This document shows positions 11,381-22,769 of a DNA stretch of 64,000 nt, piece after piece. Every line of letters starts with the position of its first letter. Position 1 is the first letter of the stretch. Location: assembly GCA_037952775.1 (NCBI GenBank), contig JBANAY010000003.1:16988001-17052000 (forward strand), in the 5' to 3' direction. The stretch is from Clonostachys chloroleuca. Taxonomy: Eukaryota > Ascomycota > Sordariomycetes > Hypocreales > Bionectriaceae. A program made the translations under genes and the position numbers. The notes beneath the pieces were generated by a model. It saw nothing but the letters and a program-made list of their open reading frames with translations, was not told the DNA's origin and ran no database searches.

Positions 11381-12844
11381 ATGGCTCGATTATCTTCAGC
11401 TCTTTTCCTGGTCTTGTCGACGTTGAGCGTCCTTTCTCTCGCCCTCGAGTTCACCCCTGGCTCCTCTTGTGCCTCTCTGTGCTTGGACAACGGCGAGACG
11501 GACGCTTTCGACGCTGCAGCCTCTTCCACAAACTCCTCCGACATCACCTGTCTGGATACAAGTTTTGGCAGCGATGTCAAGGGAAAGAAGTACAAGAGTT
11601 GTCTCGAGTGTCTTGCCAAGAGCGAAAAGGTGGAAGGCAGCGAGTCGGACATTCACTGGTATCTTTGTATGTGAATGACTCAACTCTCCAATCATACCCA
11701 GCGTTGAGCACACTAACAGTTGAACTTGATAGACAACGTTCGCTATGCCACGAGTACATGTCTGTTCGGCCTTCCTAGCCCCGCTTCCACCCAGATGAAT
11801 TCGCCTTGCATTCTCGACAATGCCTGCAAGAACCTCAAGGGACCCTTGACCGAGGACAATCTCAATGCCAGCCGGACAGATACGTATGGCTACTGCGACG
11901 CGGCCTCTGGCGCATTTAAGGAGAAGGCGGTATGGCCGTGCGTAAAATGTCTCCAGGCAACCTCGGATCAGAAATATCTCTCTAATTGTAAGTCTTCGCA
12001 ACAATCAAGTGCAAACGATATATCCAAGCTGACCTCCACCCCAGTCATGATCGCACTCCTGGCAGGCTGCCAGCAGAAGACAGAGCCCGGCAAGACACTC
12101 AGCCTCAGCGGAACAATCTTCCAGAGCACCCGCATCAACATCACCGAACCCACCGAGAACATCCTGGACCGACCCGAGGGTGCTGGATCCAACTCGCTGA
12201 CCACTGGAGCCATCGTGGGCATAGCCATTGGCGCGGCTCTCTTCGTCCTCGGTGGCATCGCCCTGTTCTTCATGCACCGACGAAGAAAGAGGCAGATCGA
12301 GAAGAACGAAAAGGCAGACTACCACGCCAGCCAGGCCAACTCACCCGACCCGATCCTGCCCCCCAACGGAGGCTTCATGTCCTCCTCCATCCGCTCCCAC
12401 AGCCAACAGAGCCACCGCGGACTCGACTACCTGGAAAAGTTGGACGAGGAAAGGCGTACGGGCAGACCCTCCGTCCACTCCAGCAGGCCATCCCAGAGCA
12501 GCTTGCCACGCTACGTGCCGCAGGCTGCTGCCGCGCAACCGTCGCGCTCCTTAGAGTTCGGGCGTTCATCCGTCAACTATGCGCCCTCGGCACCCGCGCC
12601 CGCAGCTCGAAGGAACCATTCATCCACCACGCCAGAGTCCTTCGCGCTTAAGACATACAGCACTCACGCCAGGGCGTTGAGTGAAGCCGGCTCTTCAGTA
12701 CCTCCTCCCCCGCCAAACCCACCTCCCCAAGAACGCCCTGCTATGCCTTCGCTTGTCACACCGGCAAACCTGTCGAAACTTCGGGGGCCCAAGACTTACA
12801 CACCACCGACAATCACGGTGACCAGCGATGACAACCAAAGATGA
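11381..12844 (+). CDS. Cysteine-rich type I membrane protein, family member B
   Basis: Predicted 446-residue protein. Exons are 11381-11666, 11733-11987 and 12045-12844; total 1341 nt, divisible by three. Introns are 66 and 57 nt with GTATGT and GTAAGT donors. A signal peptide covers about residues 1-21. The ectodomain has 12 cysteines (SCASLC, ITC, SCLEC, TC, PC, AC, YC, PCVKC, GC) and several N-glycosylation sequons. The membrane helix at about 234-257 begins GAIVGIAIGAALFVL, is followed by HRRRKRQ, and leads into a roughly 185-residue cytoplasmic tail rich in Ser, Pro and Arg with polyproline runs. The first intron splits the Tyr codon of LYNVRY in phase 1 and the second splits the Phe codon of YLSNF in phase 1, exactly as in proteins A and C. 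Function is unknown. The polyproline tail could bind SH3 or WW domains (inference). Confidence 0.88.
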
Positions 12845-13070
12845 TGATCATCGAGTGGACGGGCAAGTCGGTATTTCATATTTGTTAATAGAAATAATTC
12901 CCCTGTAAATAACAATCATTGGGAAGGCGTTTGGAGGGTTTTTGGCACACGAACACGGTACATGGCAGACGGAGTAGAGTTAAATTAGCTCACTGGATTA
13001 TTAAATTTTTTTTCTTCATAATTTTACAAATCTCTAAATTTTTTTCTTCTTTGCCAAGCGTGAAATGCTA

Positions 13071-14277
13071 CTAACCCAGACGGTGGCCCGGACCTCTTGT
13101 TCGCCATGAATCTGGCAGAGGACCACCCGACGAACCTGCGGGTCTGCCAGTAGAGGACCCCGATGAGGAGCTTTCAGGAGCTGGAGCAGTGGCCATTCGG
13201 GCCTGCAGATTCGGAAGATTTTGGCTCACAAAGTTCACCAGCGTAGCCAGAAGAGGTGGCGTTGGCAGCAGGCTACGCCCGTTCCCACCGTATCGCGGCC
13301 AGACCTTGGTCAGGAAGTCGAAGAGATGCGCGGCAATCAACCCGTAGATCTCCAGGATCATCCTGATGGCACCTCCGGGGAAGACGAGATTGAACAGGAT
13401 CAGGCAGTATGGGAGCAGCTGGGCTGGGATAGTGAACATGAAGAGGAATTTGGTCTTCATTCCCCGCTGTTCCTGCGTGGTGGTGTAGCACATGGCGAGG
13501 ATCAGGGCGTCTAGGAAGAACGGGAACGGAAATCCGACGAGATGATTAATTCCCTGAATGAAAAATTCTTGATTAGCTTCTCTAGGGCTTTTTGGCAAGA
13601 AGCAAGAAACATATAAGCTAAGCTAAAACGATGTTGAAATGTAGGGAGCATAAAAAACCACCCAAGTGAATGGAAATCACGCGGGCCATCCATAAGCTAT
13701 CCCACCATGCCTGCACCCCGAAACTGACCCGAGGTTTGCGAATATTGGGCCAGCTCGCAATGCAGGGGTAATCTTCCTCATTTCCAGGAACCGTGATAGT
13801 TGTAGAGGCAAAGCACTATCCGGGCAGATATATGAGGGGGAGTATTGTCTAACTAAAGGCACGGGAACATTGGTGATGAGAACGGCGATAGGACCTACCA
13901 GAATTGCACCCCCTACGCACATGAGGTACCAAATAAAGTCCTCAGTCTTGGAAAATCTGGGGTTGCCAACTTCCAATTGGCTCATGTAAATGAAGAGATG
14001 GTAGCTCTGGAAGAGGAAGCTCATGCCGGAGCCGGTTATCATGAATCCAGTCACGCATCGCCATATCTCGGGCGGGAACTTGTACACGTAGAGCGGGTAG
14101 TACGCGAAGGTCTTGTCTGAGAGGGCACCTAGGATCACGCCCAACGATAGAACAACGGTAATGGCAGTGAAGGTCCTGGGAAGCACGGTTAGAACAAGTC
14201 GTAGAGAAGACGGGTTGGCGGTTTGCTTACCTTGTGACAGGAGGAGCCTGGAAGTAGTGGTCCAGTACGGCGTCCAT
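13071..14277 (-). CDS. Derlin (Der1/Dfm1-like ER-associated degradation protein)
   Basis: Derlins are ER membrane rhomboid pseudoproteases that help retrotranslocate misfolded proteins for degradation. Exons are 14277-14231, 14175-13899 and 13553-13071; total 807 nt, giving 268 residues. The protein starts MDAVLDHYFQAPPVTR. It has the derlin WR motif (Trp54-Arg55 in PEIWRCVTGF), multiple membrane helices, and the late conserved block YGLIAAHLFDFLTKVWPRYG. The family GxxxG position reads GLIAA. The cytoplasmic tail is Ser/Gly/Pro-rich and ends RGPGHRLG. Intron 1 is 55 nt. Intron 2 (13554-13898) is 345 nt, far longer than others in this window, but joining ATTCTG to GGAATTAATC keeps frame and restores the family alignment. 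A cryptic extra exon inside it cannot be excluded. Confidence 0.85.
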
Positions 14278-15000
14278 GATGAAGAGGAATGGCTGGCTAC
14301 AAAACAAGGAAATGCAGAGTGACGAGGTACAGGATTCCAGGTGGGAAACAATGACAAGGAAGGTGCACGCTTAAAAGGAAAACCGCCTGGTGTCCATGTG
14401 GAACTGGAGAAGGCCGGATTGGGGGCTGCGACAGGCCGCAATGCTTGCGTGGGCATTGCTAAACAAGCTGGTGTCGTGTCATCTTTGAGAACGGAAAAAA
14501 AGATCTCGGTGCAAGGCCTTTTATGGCAGGAAGCTTTAGCTCAGCCTGTCAAGTGGGTCTATCGTTGTATCGAGGTGGCACGGCAAGAAAAGCTCCTTAT
14601 CGGGGGTTAAGCTCAAGCCACATGAGGCGGGCATCTTGCTCGCATGACCTCACCCATCTCACGGCCGATGAGATTGAGCCTGATGTTGTCGGAGATTTAC
14701 TACTACTCGGGATTATATTGATTGATCCTTTTCTTTACCAATTCGCCTTCTGCTATTCAAGCGAGCACTAATTGCCTATCTTCAGTCTCGCTATTCTGTA
14801 TCTGCAGCATAAATCAGGCCATTTGTGCAATACTACGGCGCAAAATTATACTAAGCTCACCGAGCGCTTACTTTTTCCCTCTCTTCCGGTTCAACTTTAT
14901 ATTGCGGAAAAAAAAAGGATTCTTCTTTCCTCAATTGCTAATTGAATATTCTTAACTAAGAGGTGAAGGCGAATTGGTCCACCATTCGGTCGCCGTCTCA
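14278..15000. other. Divergent promoter region, Derlin and 111-residue protein
   Basis: About 720 bp between two divergent start codons. The half nearest 15001 is AT-rich with T-rich and A-rich runs, as is common near fungal transcription starts. No gene or RNA is recognised here. Confidence 0.4.
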
Positions 15001-15393
15001 ATGCGTACCTCAGACTCAAAGAAGTACGAGGAGGCGGATGACGCCGCCTGGGAAGCTTGCAAAGGTGCCATGATCGGTGCCGGCAAATGGGGTTTAGGAA
15101 CTGCCATCCTGGGAGGTCTAGCATATCTTCGATCCCCCGTGTATAGGTCAACGACCTTGCAGTTCAAAGTGTGAGTTGGCATTGATATCGTATTTCATTA
15201 CCACTGTTCTCACAAGACTATTCTCAGATATATCCAATCCTCAGGTATGGTTCTCGGAGCAATGCTGAATGCTGAATCACGACTGAGGGAATATGAGGCC
15301 CAAGTCAGGATGCAGAGGAGGATGATGAGGGACAAGGCCAGATGGGACCAATACGAGGAGGAGCTTGCAGCTCGAAGAAATGAAAAATCGTAG
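15001..15393 (+). CDS. Small conserved-looking protein with central hydrophobic Gly/Ala-rich segment
   Basis: Predicted 111 residues from exons 15001-15170 and 15228-15393 (336 nt). The 57-nt intron has donor GTGAGT and acceptor CTCAG and splits the Val codon of FKVYIQ in phase 2. The N-terminus is charged (SDSKKYEEADDAAWEAC). It is followed by a Gly/Ala-rich hydrophobic stretch (AGKWGLGTAILGGLAYL, about residues 26-42), then LQFKVYIQSSGMVLGAML and a basic, probably helical C-terminus (ESRLREYEAQVRMQRRMMRD). The pattern recalls small mitochondrial inner-membrane proteins, with weak resemblance to HIG1-type proteins, but I cannot assign a family. The start is the first ATG in frame; the divergent Derlin gene lies upstream and RFC4 converges downstream, leaving 176 bp. 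Confidence 0.7.
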
Positions 15394-15569
15394 TTCCATA
15401 TGGGCGAACTGCCAAAGATCTTGTATATTTTGCAGTGAGGATCAGTTCATGCGCTATCCTCATACTTTTGTAATATCTCTCACCACAGGGCACATGAATT
15501 TGTTTCGTAGCAGGACCGCTGGTTCAGACCAGCCCAACTCCAACGCCAATATAATGCAAACTTGTTTAT

Positions 15570-16703
15570 CTAGGCCGGTGTCTTGAACCGTTTGGGATCC
15601 ATGTTTATCTTGCAAAGCCTGACGACACACCCGCTGAGCTGCAAAAGTGTTTGAACACCTTCCAGAATCTTCATGTGCGTGAAACCAATCTCTTTAATGA
15701 ACTCCAATTTGGAATGCTCGCTCAGCGTCGGAATCGTCTTTGTCACCTTGAACATTGTACTAATGATGTCGTGACTCGAGTATCCGAGATTCCAGAGCTC
15801 CCGCAGCGTGTCTAGAGCTGAGTCGACGTTTCCTTCATAGCACGCTTTGAGCATAGCTTGCACCTTGATTGGGTGAGGGGAGTCCACCACTTTGAAGACG
15901 TTGTCGCCAGAGACGAAGCCGAAACCAGCCCATGTAGATTGGAGATTGTTGATGGCCTGTCGCATGTCTCCCTCGGCACTGAATACTAGGGCTGCCAGCC
16001 CATCGTCGCTGTATTCGACCTTTTCGGCTTCGATGATCTGCATGAGACGCTTAACGACTTGCGCATCGGTAAGCTTTGCGTACCGCAGGATGGCGCATCT
16101 TGACTGGAGAGGTTCAATGATTTTGTTGGATTGATTGCAAGCAAAGGCAAACCGTGTCGTGTTGGAGTAGATTTCCATCGTCCGCCTCAGTGCCTGCTGC
16201 GCTCCGGAGGTCATGCTGTCAGCCTCATCAAGGATGACCAATTTGTGTCTCCCAGCTGGCAATGTGACCTTCTTCTGTGCAAAACCCTTGATACGATTTC
16301 GGACGACATCAATACCACGCTCGTCACTGGCATTGAGCTCCAGCACGGCTTCCTTGTAAGATTCGCCGAGAAGCTGCCTTGCTAGACACAGCACGCTGGT
16401 CGTCTTTCCGATGCCCGGCATGCCAGAAATAATGACATGCGGCATGTTGCCCTCTCTTGCAATGATTTTCAACCGCTCGATAGTCTCCGTGTTGCCGACA
16501 ACATCGTCAAGGAATACTGGCCGGTACTTTTCAACCCTGGGAACTGGTTACTTTTTTGCCGTTGCTATATTTTGATATGCTCTGGCTGGGGAGACTTACC
16601 ATGGCAGCTCATAATTTGCCTGGCCATTTGAAGAGTTATCCAGTGATGCTTTGATGGCAGCTGTGGAAGACTCGCCTTTCTCTTGGGGTTTTGCAGAGGG
16701 CAT
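15570..16703 (-). CDS. RFC4: Replication factor C small subunit (yeast Rfc4 / human RFC2 type)
   Basis: Clamp-loader AAA+ ATPase subunit that helps open and load PCNA at primer-template junctions. Exons are 16703-16600 and 16536-15570; total 1071 nt, giving 356 residues, the usual family length. The 63-nt intron splits the Trp codon of ELPWVEKYRP. The RFC box VEKYRP is at residues 36-41. Walker [10 protein letters not shown] has Lys79, Walker B is VILDEADSM with Asp138-Glu139, and the SRC motif is in LQSRCAIL. The C-terminal collar domain ends [11 protein letters not shown] at 16703 is the only start joined to the RFC box by a good splice site. Assignment to Rfc4 rather than Rfc2, Rfc3 or Rfc5 is from the pattern of the N-terminal and [12 protein letters not shown] blocks and is moderately secure. 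Confidence 0.93.
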
Positions 16704-17327
16704 TTTGGTGCAACGTGGTTGTGAGTTGAGCTTGGTGAGAAGCACTTAACGCGACGAGATGGTAGAAGACGCGACGAACGTTAGTTGCGAAATAGGCACG
16801 CTGAGAGCTAAGCCTAATCTGGGCGGGTACTCCATTACCTCCCACGACCAACCAAATACACGTTTATCCTAACAGTTAGCCAGACCAGCATACTTGACTG
16901 AAATCATGAATTGTAGAATGCCTAATAATTCTTATGTCATATTCATATCTGCTCATATATATACTGGACTTTTTGGTTTTGTTTTGATTCACTAAAATAC
17001 TGGTGGCAGTACACATAGTGATTCGAACGATTTCGCCTACCCAGGTACAAGCTCACTGTGAGCTAAGCAACCACAACTACCACTTTCAGTCATCAATTGA
17101 ATACTTTGAATCGAGTGCATACCGTATTCGAAATACTCACGCTTCTGAAAAGGAGACTAGGGCAAACATGATACTATGAAATCGCCATCCCTGTCCTCCA
17201 CCGCGGGGAAAAGAGCCTAATAAGTTGTGTGATTTTGGTTTGGAATTTGTATGGTTACACAGGGTTGGAAATGACAAATAGGTGATGATCATCAAACCAT
17301 CCGACACTCTCCTATAGGCCCTCCCCC
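16704..17327. other. AT-rich gene-free gap with a tRNA-like fragment
   Basis: 620 bp with no coding signal. On the minus strand, 17065-17054 reads TAGCTCACAGTG (box A-like) and 17028-17020 reads GTTCGAATC (box B-like), about 25 nt apart. No acceptor stem pairs around them, so this is not called as a tRNA. It may be a remnant of a tRNA-derived short repeat. Confidence 0.3.
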
Positions 17328-18382
17328 TTATGAAGGATAATAAGCTTTGTAAACTTGGAGGGTGCCCAGGATGCATTGTATCAGGCCAAGTATAGTTGAA
17401 ATTATCAAAACAGTGATGGCGATCCAGAACGTGTACCACTGCGGGCCATTTCTCCTATCGAGCCACCATTGAGTCAGGGTTCCGGGTGTGGCGTCATCAT
17501 AGCTCTACTTGAGCACCACCAAGCGGTCTCGCCAGTACTAGAACCTTTCTATCTGTCGTGCGTCCACTTTCAATGTTCCACATCGTAAAAGCTGATCATC
17601 CACCTGGCATTGATGACGACTGAGATGGTGTTGACAGAGCTTTTTGAACCAGTTCCGCTTTTCACGCGTCGCTCGACGGGTAGACATAAACTCGGATTGT
17701 GGGAAGAGTAGAGCGAGCGTGCGAAAGGTTTCATCGACGAGAGCTTTGGGGAGAAGAGACCTCCGAGATAATGTCAGTGTACTTCCAGGACATATTTACG
17801 ATACTAAGACGACATAGGATACGTACTGCTTTGTCTGCAGCTCCAAGAAGGACACATGGTGGAAAACAAGTACGGCCGTGTCGTCGTTTACAAGGAGTAG
17901 ATGATCTGCGAGATTGTCTGTGAATTGGATAGATATACCCCCAATTCTTTCAACTGCCCATGCATCAAAGGTTTTTGGAAGTCTCGTTCGCTCTTGTAAT
18001 TGTGGTTCCGGGCGAAAATGGGCAGTGATGACGCCTTGCAAATTGCTTGTCCGTTTCCATTCCAGGTACTGGCGAGGGTTGGCTTGGTTAATCAAACGCC
18101 CTATATTGCACATAACGAGCAATCGAGCAGTCAAGTGTAGAATATCCTCGTAGATTTCATCGGGAAATTTATTGAAGCCCGCGCGTGACCCGAGCATCGA
18201 GAATATCGCCTCCTTTGTTGCACCCGATCTGATATTGCTAATAACATACTCAATTATTTGTAGTTCGTCGTAGTCATGGTTGTGAAGTCGGGTAAATTAG
18301 CCGTATTGGAGTTGAAGGTAATGCAAGTACGATGTTTTGTTGAGAGTGGCAAGAGTTCTTCCAGTGCGAAGTCTTTGGTCAT
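17328..18382 (-). pseudogene. Decayed member of a fungal multicopy protein family
   Basis: Minus-strand remnant of a roughly 340-residue fungal protein of unknown function; I recall relatives that recur many times in hypocrealean genomes. The N-terminal segment starts at 18382 (MTKDFALEELLPLSTKHR). The central block is GSRAGFNKFPDEIYEDILHL ... NIGRLINQANPRQYLEWKRT. The likely membrane-anchored C-terminus reads WWLDRRNGPQWYTFW, then hydrophobic sequence, then LQVYKAYYPS before TAA at 17330-17328. Damage seen: a frame change near 18265-18285 between the N-terminal and central segments, and two in-frame TAG codons at 17540-17538 and 17507-17505. A possible intron with an unusual GAG acceptor lies near 17770-17845. 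Both TAG codons sit where the rest of the frame stays open for 59 further codons, so this was recently a complete gene. A CAG-to-TAG origin would fit repeat-induced point mutation but is not proven. Confidence 0.7.
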
Positions 18383-19216
18383 CCGGACGATTCCCCCACA
18401 GCAGTGACAGGATCGAATCTGCGGGGACTGGATCGATTTTGCTCTGCATACTTATTGCTGCATAGGGTCGTTATAGCTATCACATTATACTGGTTGCAAG
18501 TGTAAGTAATCGGAATATGAATTCTGGGATGGCCTGCCTAAAGGTAAGAGGATGCCTCGCTCCGTCTCATGATGTAAACAACTTGAATTTCTACATAGAA
18601 ACTAAGCTAAGCGCTGGCTGAAACGCCTTGGCTCTAGCTGAAATGCCTTGGCTCCAGCTGAAATGCCATGGCTCGAGGCTTGAGGGCGGCATACGACATC
18701 GGGAGTTAAATCCATCGTTGTTACTGGCTGTAACGAGAATCGTGCACCTACCAAGATGATGCGCAGGGTGGCGCAGCTTGCAGAAACGCCACCAGAGGGA
18801 TCAATACAAGCACTTGCCTCCAATAAATCATTGGTTGTGCGGGCTGCGAATGAGAAAGATTTCGAAGAGCTGCTAGATATCATGCTTCTAGAGTTTGAAT
18901 ATAGCAACAAATAGGTGGGCTACGATCAGCAAGTGACTGGATTCCTCAATTTCTTCTGGAAAAAGCTCCAATAAATTCCTGTAGGTGCGGTAAAAATGGT
19001 GTGGTGTTCTTGGGATTGTGATGGTGGCAGATGGATGCTCCGCCCCAACTGCGTAAGCTGAAGATTGAAAGTGCAACTTTAGCGAGCTAATCGTACAAAA
19101 GCATTCTTTTCTCCCCCTAGATCCTCTTGCATATTTTATTCACGAGCATTGGTTTGACGCTTGTACATGAAATTCAACTTCGATGCCCTAGTTACTGCTG
19201 ATTCCTGACGCCGACC
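18383..19216. other. Gene-poor gap with short tandem repeat and ORF fragment
   Basis: About 830 bp. It holds three copies of a 20-bp repeat (18617-18676). It also has a short open frame at 18756-18914 on the plus strand (52 residues, ending LEFEYSNK) whose acidic C-terminal half looks protein-like but has no family I recognise. It may be the tail of a lost gene. The opposite strand is also open here, so coding is not asserted. Confidence 0.3.
18617..18676. repeat. 20-bp direct repeat, three copies
   Basis: Three adjacent 20-bp units beginning at 18617, 18637 and 18657, consensus GCTGAAAYGCCWTGGCTCYA, each differing from the next at one to four positions. It lies in the decayed accessory stretch and codes for nothing evident. 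Confidence 0.8.
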
Positions 19217-21870
19217 ATGACAGCGCCAACTATGACCTCGGCAGTAGCTACATTGGATCCAGCTCAGAGACAGCGATCGAATTCGAAATCGGCCGCAACC
19301 CATGAAGCTAAAAAAAATATTCTCCAAAATACAGACCGTTTGGACCCGCGCGCCCTCCACGACTCTCGCACTGGAAGCGAACTCCAGCAGCCTCTTTCGA
19401 TCATCGAGGGCCATAGCTTGGCCAGACCCTGTGGCTTCCATTGGTTCTAATATCGATACCGGAACAAAGAAAATGAACGGGTTAAAAGCATGGTTCACAA
19501 AAGGCCCGGCTCAAGATATCGACAAGAAGAGGATCCTTCCTGAGCTGGAGCACCTCTTGGAGAATTGCGGGCTTCTTGAAGGCGACCCTCTTTTCCTGAG
19601 AGATTACATGATCGGACTATCTGAAAGCAGAGCTGTCCCAACTGTCATGATATGCTGTATAGATGAAAAAATTCGGGTCGAAGCTAAGAGATATGTGAGC
19701 GACAGTGGGATAGTGAAGAGTCGTGGCTTCAAGCTGGGATGCAGCGCCTTGTGCCTTGAAGCGAAGACGATACCGATAAAATGCATGAAGGAGTCACTTC
19801 CAGACCAGGAGAGTGACGGAAGTCTACCTGGTTCAGAAACAGGCTCGATAATACTTGGGGGTCCGAGTCTTTTTCCAAAACCATGACAATGGCAATCTTC
19901 GGGCTGCCACAGCCGGCCCTGTTGTCATGCTCGGAGGAGCCGTCTATCAACTCACAGTCGCACATGTCTTAATAAAAGAGGACCAACCCGTTATTGGTCA
20001 AGAAGTGATAGATCTGGACGAATTCGAGCTTGAAAGCGATCACGATGAATACGGCCAGGAATATGATTCTGAGATAGAGGGAAGCATTTCTTCTTGGGAT
20101 AACTTGGGCGAGAGTGACCTGGACGAAAAAGGGGAATCATCTGAATCGTCAGATAGTGAATCTTCCTGGGATGGTGTGTATCAACTTGAACCATACCGCC
20201 GCTGGAGTTTTAGGCGCCCAGAGGAACAAATTCTCGACAGGTCTGGCGACGAGTTACACCAGTCGGCAAAATTACTTTGCCCCAGCAGACAGATTGAGGC
20301 TCATGAGGTCTCCAGCTTTCCCAAACCGAACCACACTCTTGGTTATTTGTTAATCACTATTTCGCATGAGGATAAGTCTCTCCCCTCTCCTGTTCGAACG
20401 ATGAACACTGTTCATCCAGATATGATAAGAATAGCGACAAGTCAAAGAATGGCCACACGATGCTCGAGATTCGACAAGCAGCTGCTATTGGTAGTTCAGA
20501 GAAGGATGTGATGCTCATCACGGCTGTAGGTGCAGTTTCAGGTAGACTCATACCTGGCGCGACATCATACCGCCAATCTGGTAAAACGGCATTCCAGAAA
20601 ATACACATTGTCTTGACCGAATCCCCAATTTCTAAAGGAGATTGCGGCGCCGCCGTGATAGATGCATCAACAGGCCACTTTTATGGACATATCGCTCTTG
20701 GAGTTCCTGGAACATTTCTCGCATACATTATCCCTTCTGTGGAGGTATTACAAGATATTAAAGACCAGGCTGGATTGGAAGCATCTTTAGATATATCGCA
20801 GTTCCAAGACAGGGCCGAGCATGAGCCGCCTCGAAAAATGATCAAGAGCTTTGGAGACGAATGTCACAATCATCTAGCGGAGAGACCTTTGTTTAGTCAA
20901 GAGCAGCATGGGGGAAGCGAACCGCAGATGCTGTGCCCATTTTTCCGTCTCGACCCCTTCCGATACCAGAAATGCTGTTTAACTAAACTTCGTCGGCCCT
21001 CAGATCTGACGCAACACATTAAGCGAGCCCACTCTTGCAGCACATATTATTGCCCTAATTGCCAGACTAGTTGGTCTGAGGAGAACGAATGGACAGAGCA
21101 CATGCGGACGGGCTGCGGCAACAAGCCACCTGCTCTCGACCCCGATGCCATTCCCACTGATAAGCTTGAACTTATCGATCGAATTTCACGCGGTTTGGGT
21201 GATGAGGTAAAATGGTCTATCATGTGGAATAGGCTCTTCCCAGGACGGTGCCCCAATTCGTGGCGAAAGGACTTACTCGGGGAGCTTGGAAACCAGATCC
21301 AACTAACTCGGGAGAAGATTCTTCGACGGTCCGTGATACCAGACCTACTAAAAAGGCATGGTGTTTCTTTGGGCCATAGCCAGACTCAACACTTCATCGA
21401 AGATTGCATCCTCGAAATCTTCAATGAAAATAATATCCGATATTCCGCCCCAGTTTACCGACAGACTCTGGATTCTCTGTTACCTTCAACATCACTACCG
21501 CTAGAGAGCATCAAATTTTCTAGGAATAAACGGCTAAAGCAGGGATCAGCAGAGAAGAAGTCTTCTCAGTTGTATCAGCAGACGCTAATACCGCCGCACG
21601 AGTGTGATTGGGAGGATGAAACATTGAAAGTAGCCCAGCACAGTCAATTCACCGCTCTCAATCGGCCGAAACCACTGAAGAGCGGAGTTCCTTCAAAAAG
21701 TAAAACGAGCAGAAATTGGCGGACAAGGAGGGCTCGGAAGTTCTGCAGAACACGCTTATACTGCCGCAAGAGGCCTGGAGTGTAGAGGGGGATGTAACAC
21801 CAAATGTAGCCGAGCAGAGTCACTTTACTTCTAACGATCAATGTACGATATACCTAGCATACAGAAATAA
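19217..21870 (+). pseudogene. Frameshifted trypsin-like (Cys-nucleophile) / C2H2 fusion gene
   Basis: A long coding region spread over three frames. From 19217 an N-terminal segment includes DPRALHDSRTGSEL. Around 19460-19860 another frame carries the block FLRDYMIGLSESRAVPTVMI. From 19857 to about 20470 a trypsin-like core includes LGGAVYQLTVAHVL (His of the expected triad) followed by an acidic insert. From about 20440 the active-site-like block SKGDCGAAVID and YGHIALGVPG appear, then a fungal C2H2-like region with CCLTKLRRPSDLTQHIKRAH and YYCPNCQTSWSEENEWTEH. After 21720 a degenerate repeat of the QQTLIPPHE segment continues in yet another frame. At least four frame changes are needed; one coincides with the G5 run at 19857-19861. 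No convincing introns explain them, so I call it a pseudogene, though assembly indels could contribute. The GDCG in place of GDSG suggests a cysteine nucleophile or a non-catalytic domain. Confidence 0.6.
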
Positions 21871-22541
21871 CGCCTGAAAGGGGTGTTTCTGAGTATATTG
21901 TAGTAGCCAACGGAACGATTACTGCAGTCTTAGACTGGAACAAGATGACATGGACTGCCTCTCGTCGTAGCACAGAGGCAAGCATGGGCCTGCTATCTTG
22001 GGCAAGGTACAATGATAGACCTCTACCGACATACTCTAGGATCAACGAACAAAGATCTACGCTGCACTAATTTGGTGGTGCGAAAGGACTATAAGCTCTA
22101 CTGCAATGCCTTCGTGTTGCACCTTAACCGAGCAGTCATATGGCGTTGATGGTATCTGCTTTGGCTTGCCACAGCTGAGGCGGGCCTAGTGTATTACGGT
22201 ATGTAATCATCAAGTGGAATTGGAAGTTGAATATAAGCATCTCACCCATGGAGACTAATGTTTCCTGCGATATTGAATTATGGTGTTCCAATGCAACATA
22301 TTGGGCACGATAAGCTGCTGCCTATTTCTCATTTCTAAAGACTCGATTTTTGTGTTAGGCACAGGTCCAATCTTGATTTACGACTTTCCTTTTCCCAGGA
22401 CCCTTCGATCCAAAGAATGAATATGCGTCCGTCTCCTAAATGTACCAACATACTTGAGTTGATATACCCGGGCCTTCGAAATCAGCCCCGACAGAGACCG
22501 GCGTTTATTCGTACAATGACCAATCCCGGGAACTTTAATAT
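21871..22541. other. AT-rich gap in the decayed region
   Basis: No open frame of note, no RNA and no clear repeat recognised on either strand. Confidence 0.35.
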
Positions 22542-22740
22542 CATGACTTTGGTTCCGTGGTAAGTGGCAATCACACGCTTGGTAGCCACGTCAGCATCAG
22601 TCTCAGGACGTCCAAGTAGCAATTTTGCCATCAGTGCATTGTCAAAGTTTATGGCGATATGGAACGGTGCCCAACCTTCGCCATCCTGGACGTTGATGTT
22701 CCATGCAACGTCCGGTGTGCAAGCCAGTCTGCCGTATAAT
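22542..22740 (-). pseudogene. Ankyrin-repeat gene remnant
   Basis: The minus strand encodes LACTPDVAWNINVQDGEGWA followed by PFHIAINFDNALMAKLLLGR. The second block fits the ankyrin consensus (DxxGxTPLHxAIxxxNxxxxKLLL), with Trp-Ala for Thr-Pro-like positions. The frame continues a short way (ATKRVIATYHGTKVM) and then ends. The 5' side (higher coordinates) runs into the poly-A/GAA microsatellite at 22770, after which no ankyrin sequence is seen. It is one partial repeat only, with no start or stop. It is consistent with a truncated ankyrin or NLR-like protein, a class common in fungal accessory DNA. Confidence 0.5.
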
Positions 22741-22769
22741 CAACTGACTCCTTCGGTTGCATCCAACCC

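Noticed and set aside
17020..17065. tRNA on the minus strand
   Set aside because: Box A and box B-like words are present but acceptor and T-stems do not pair.
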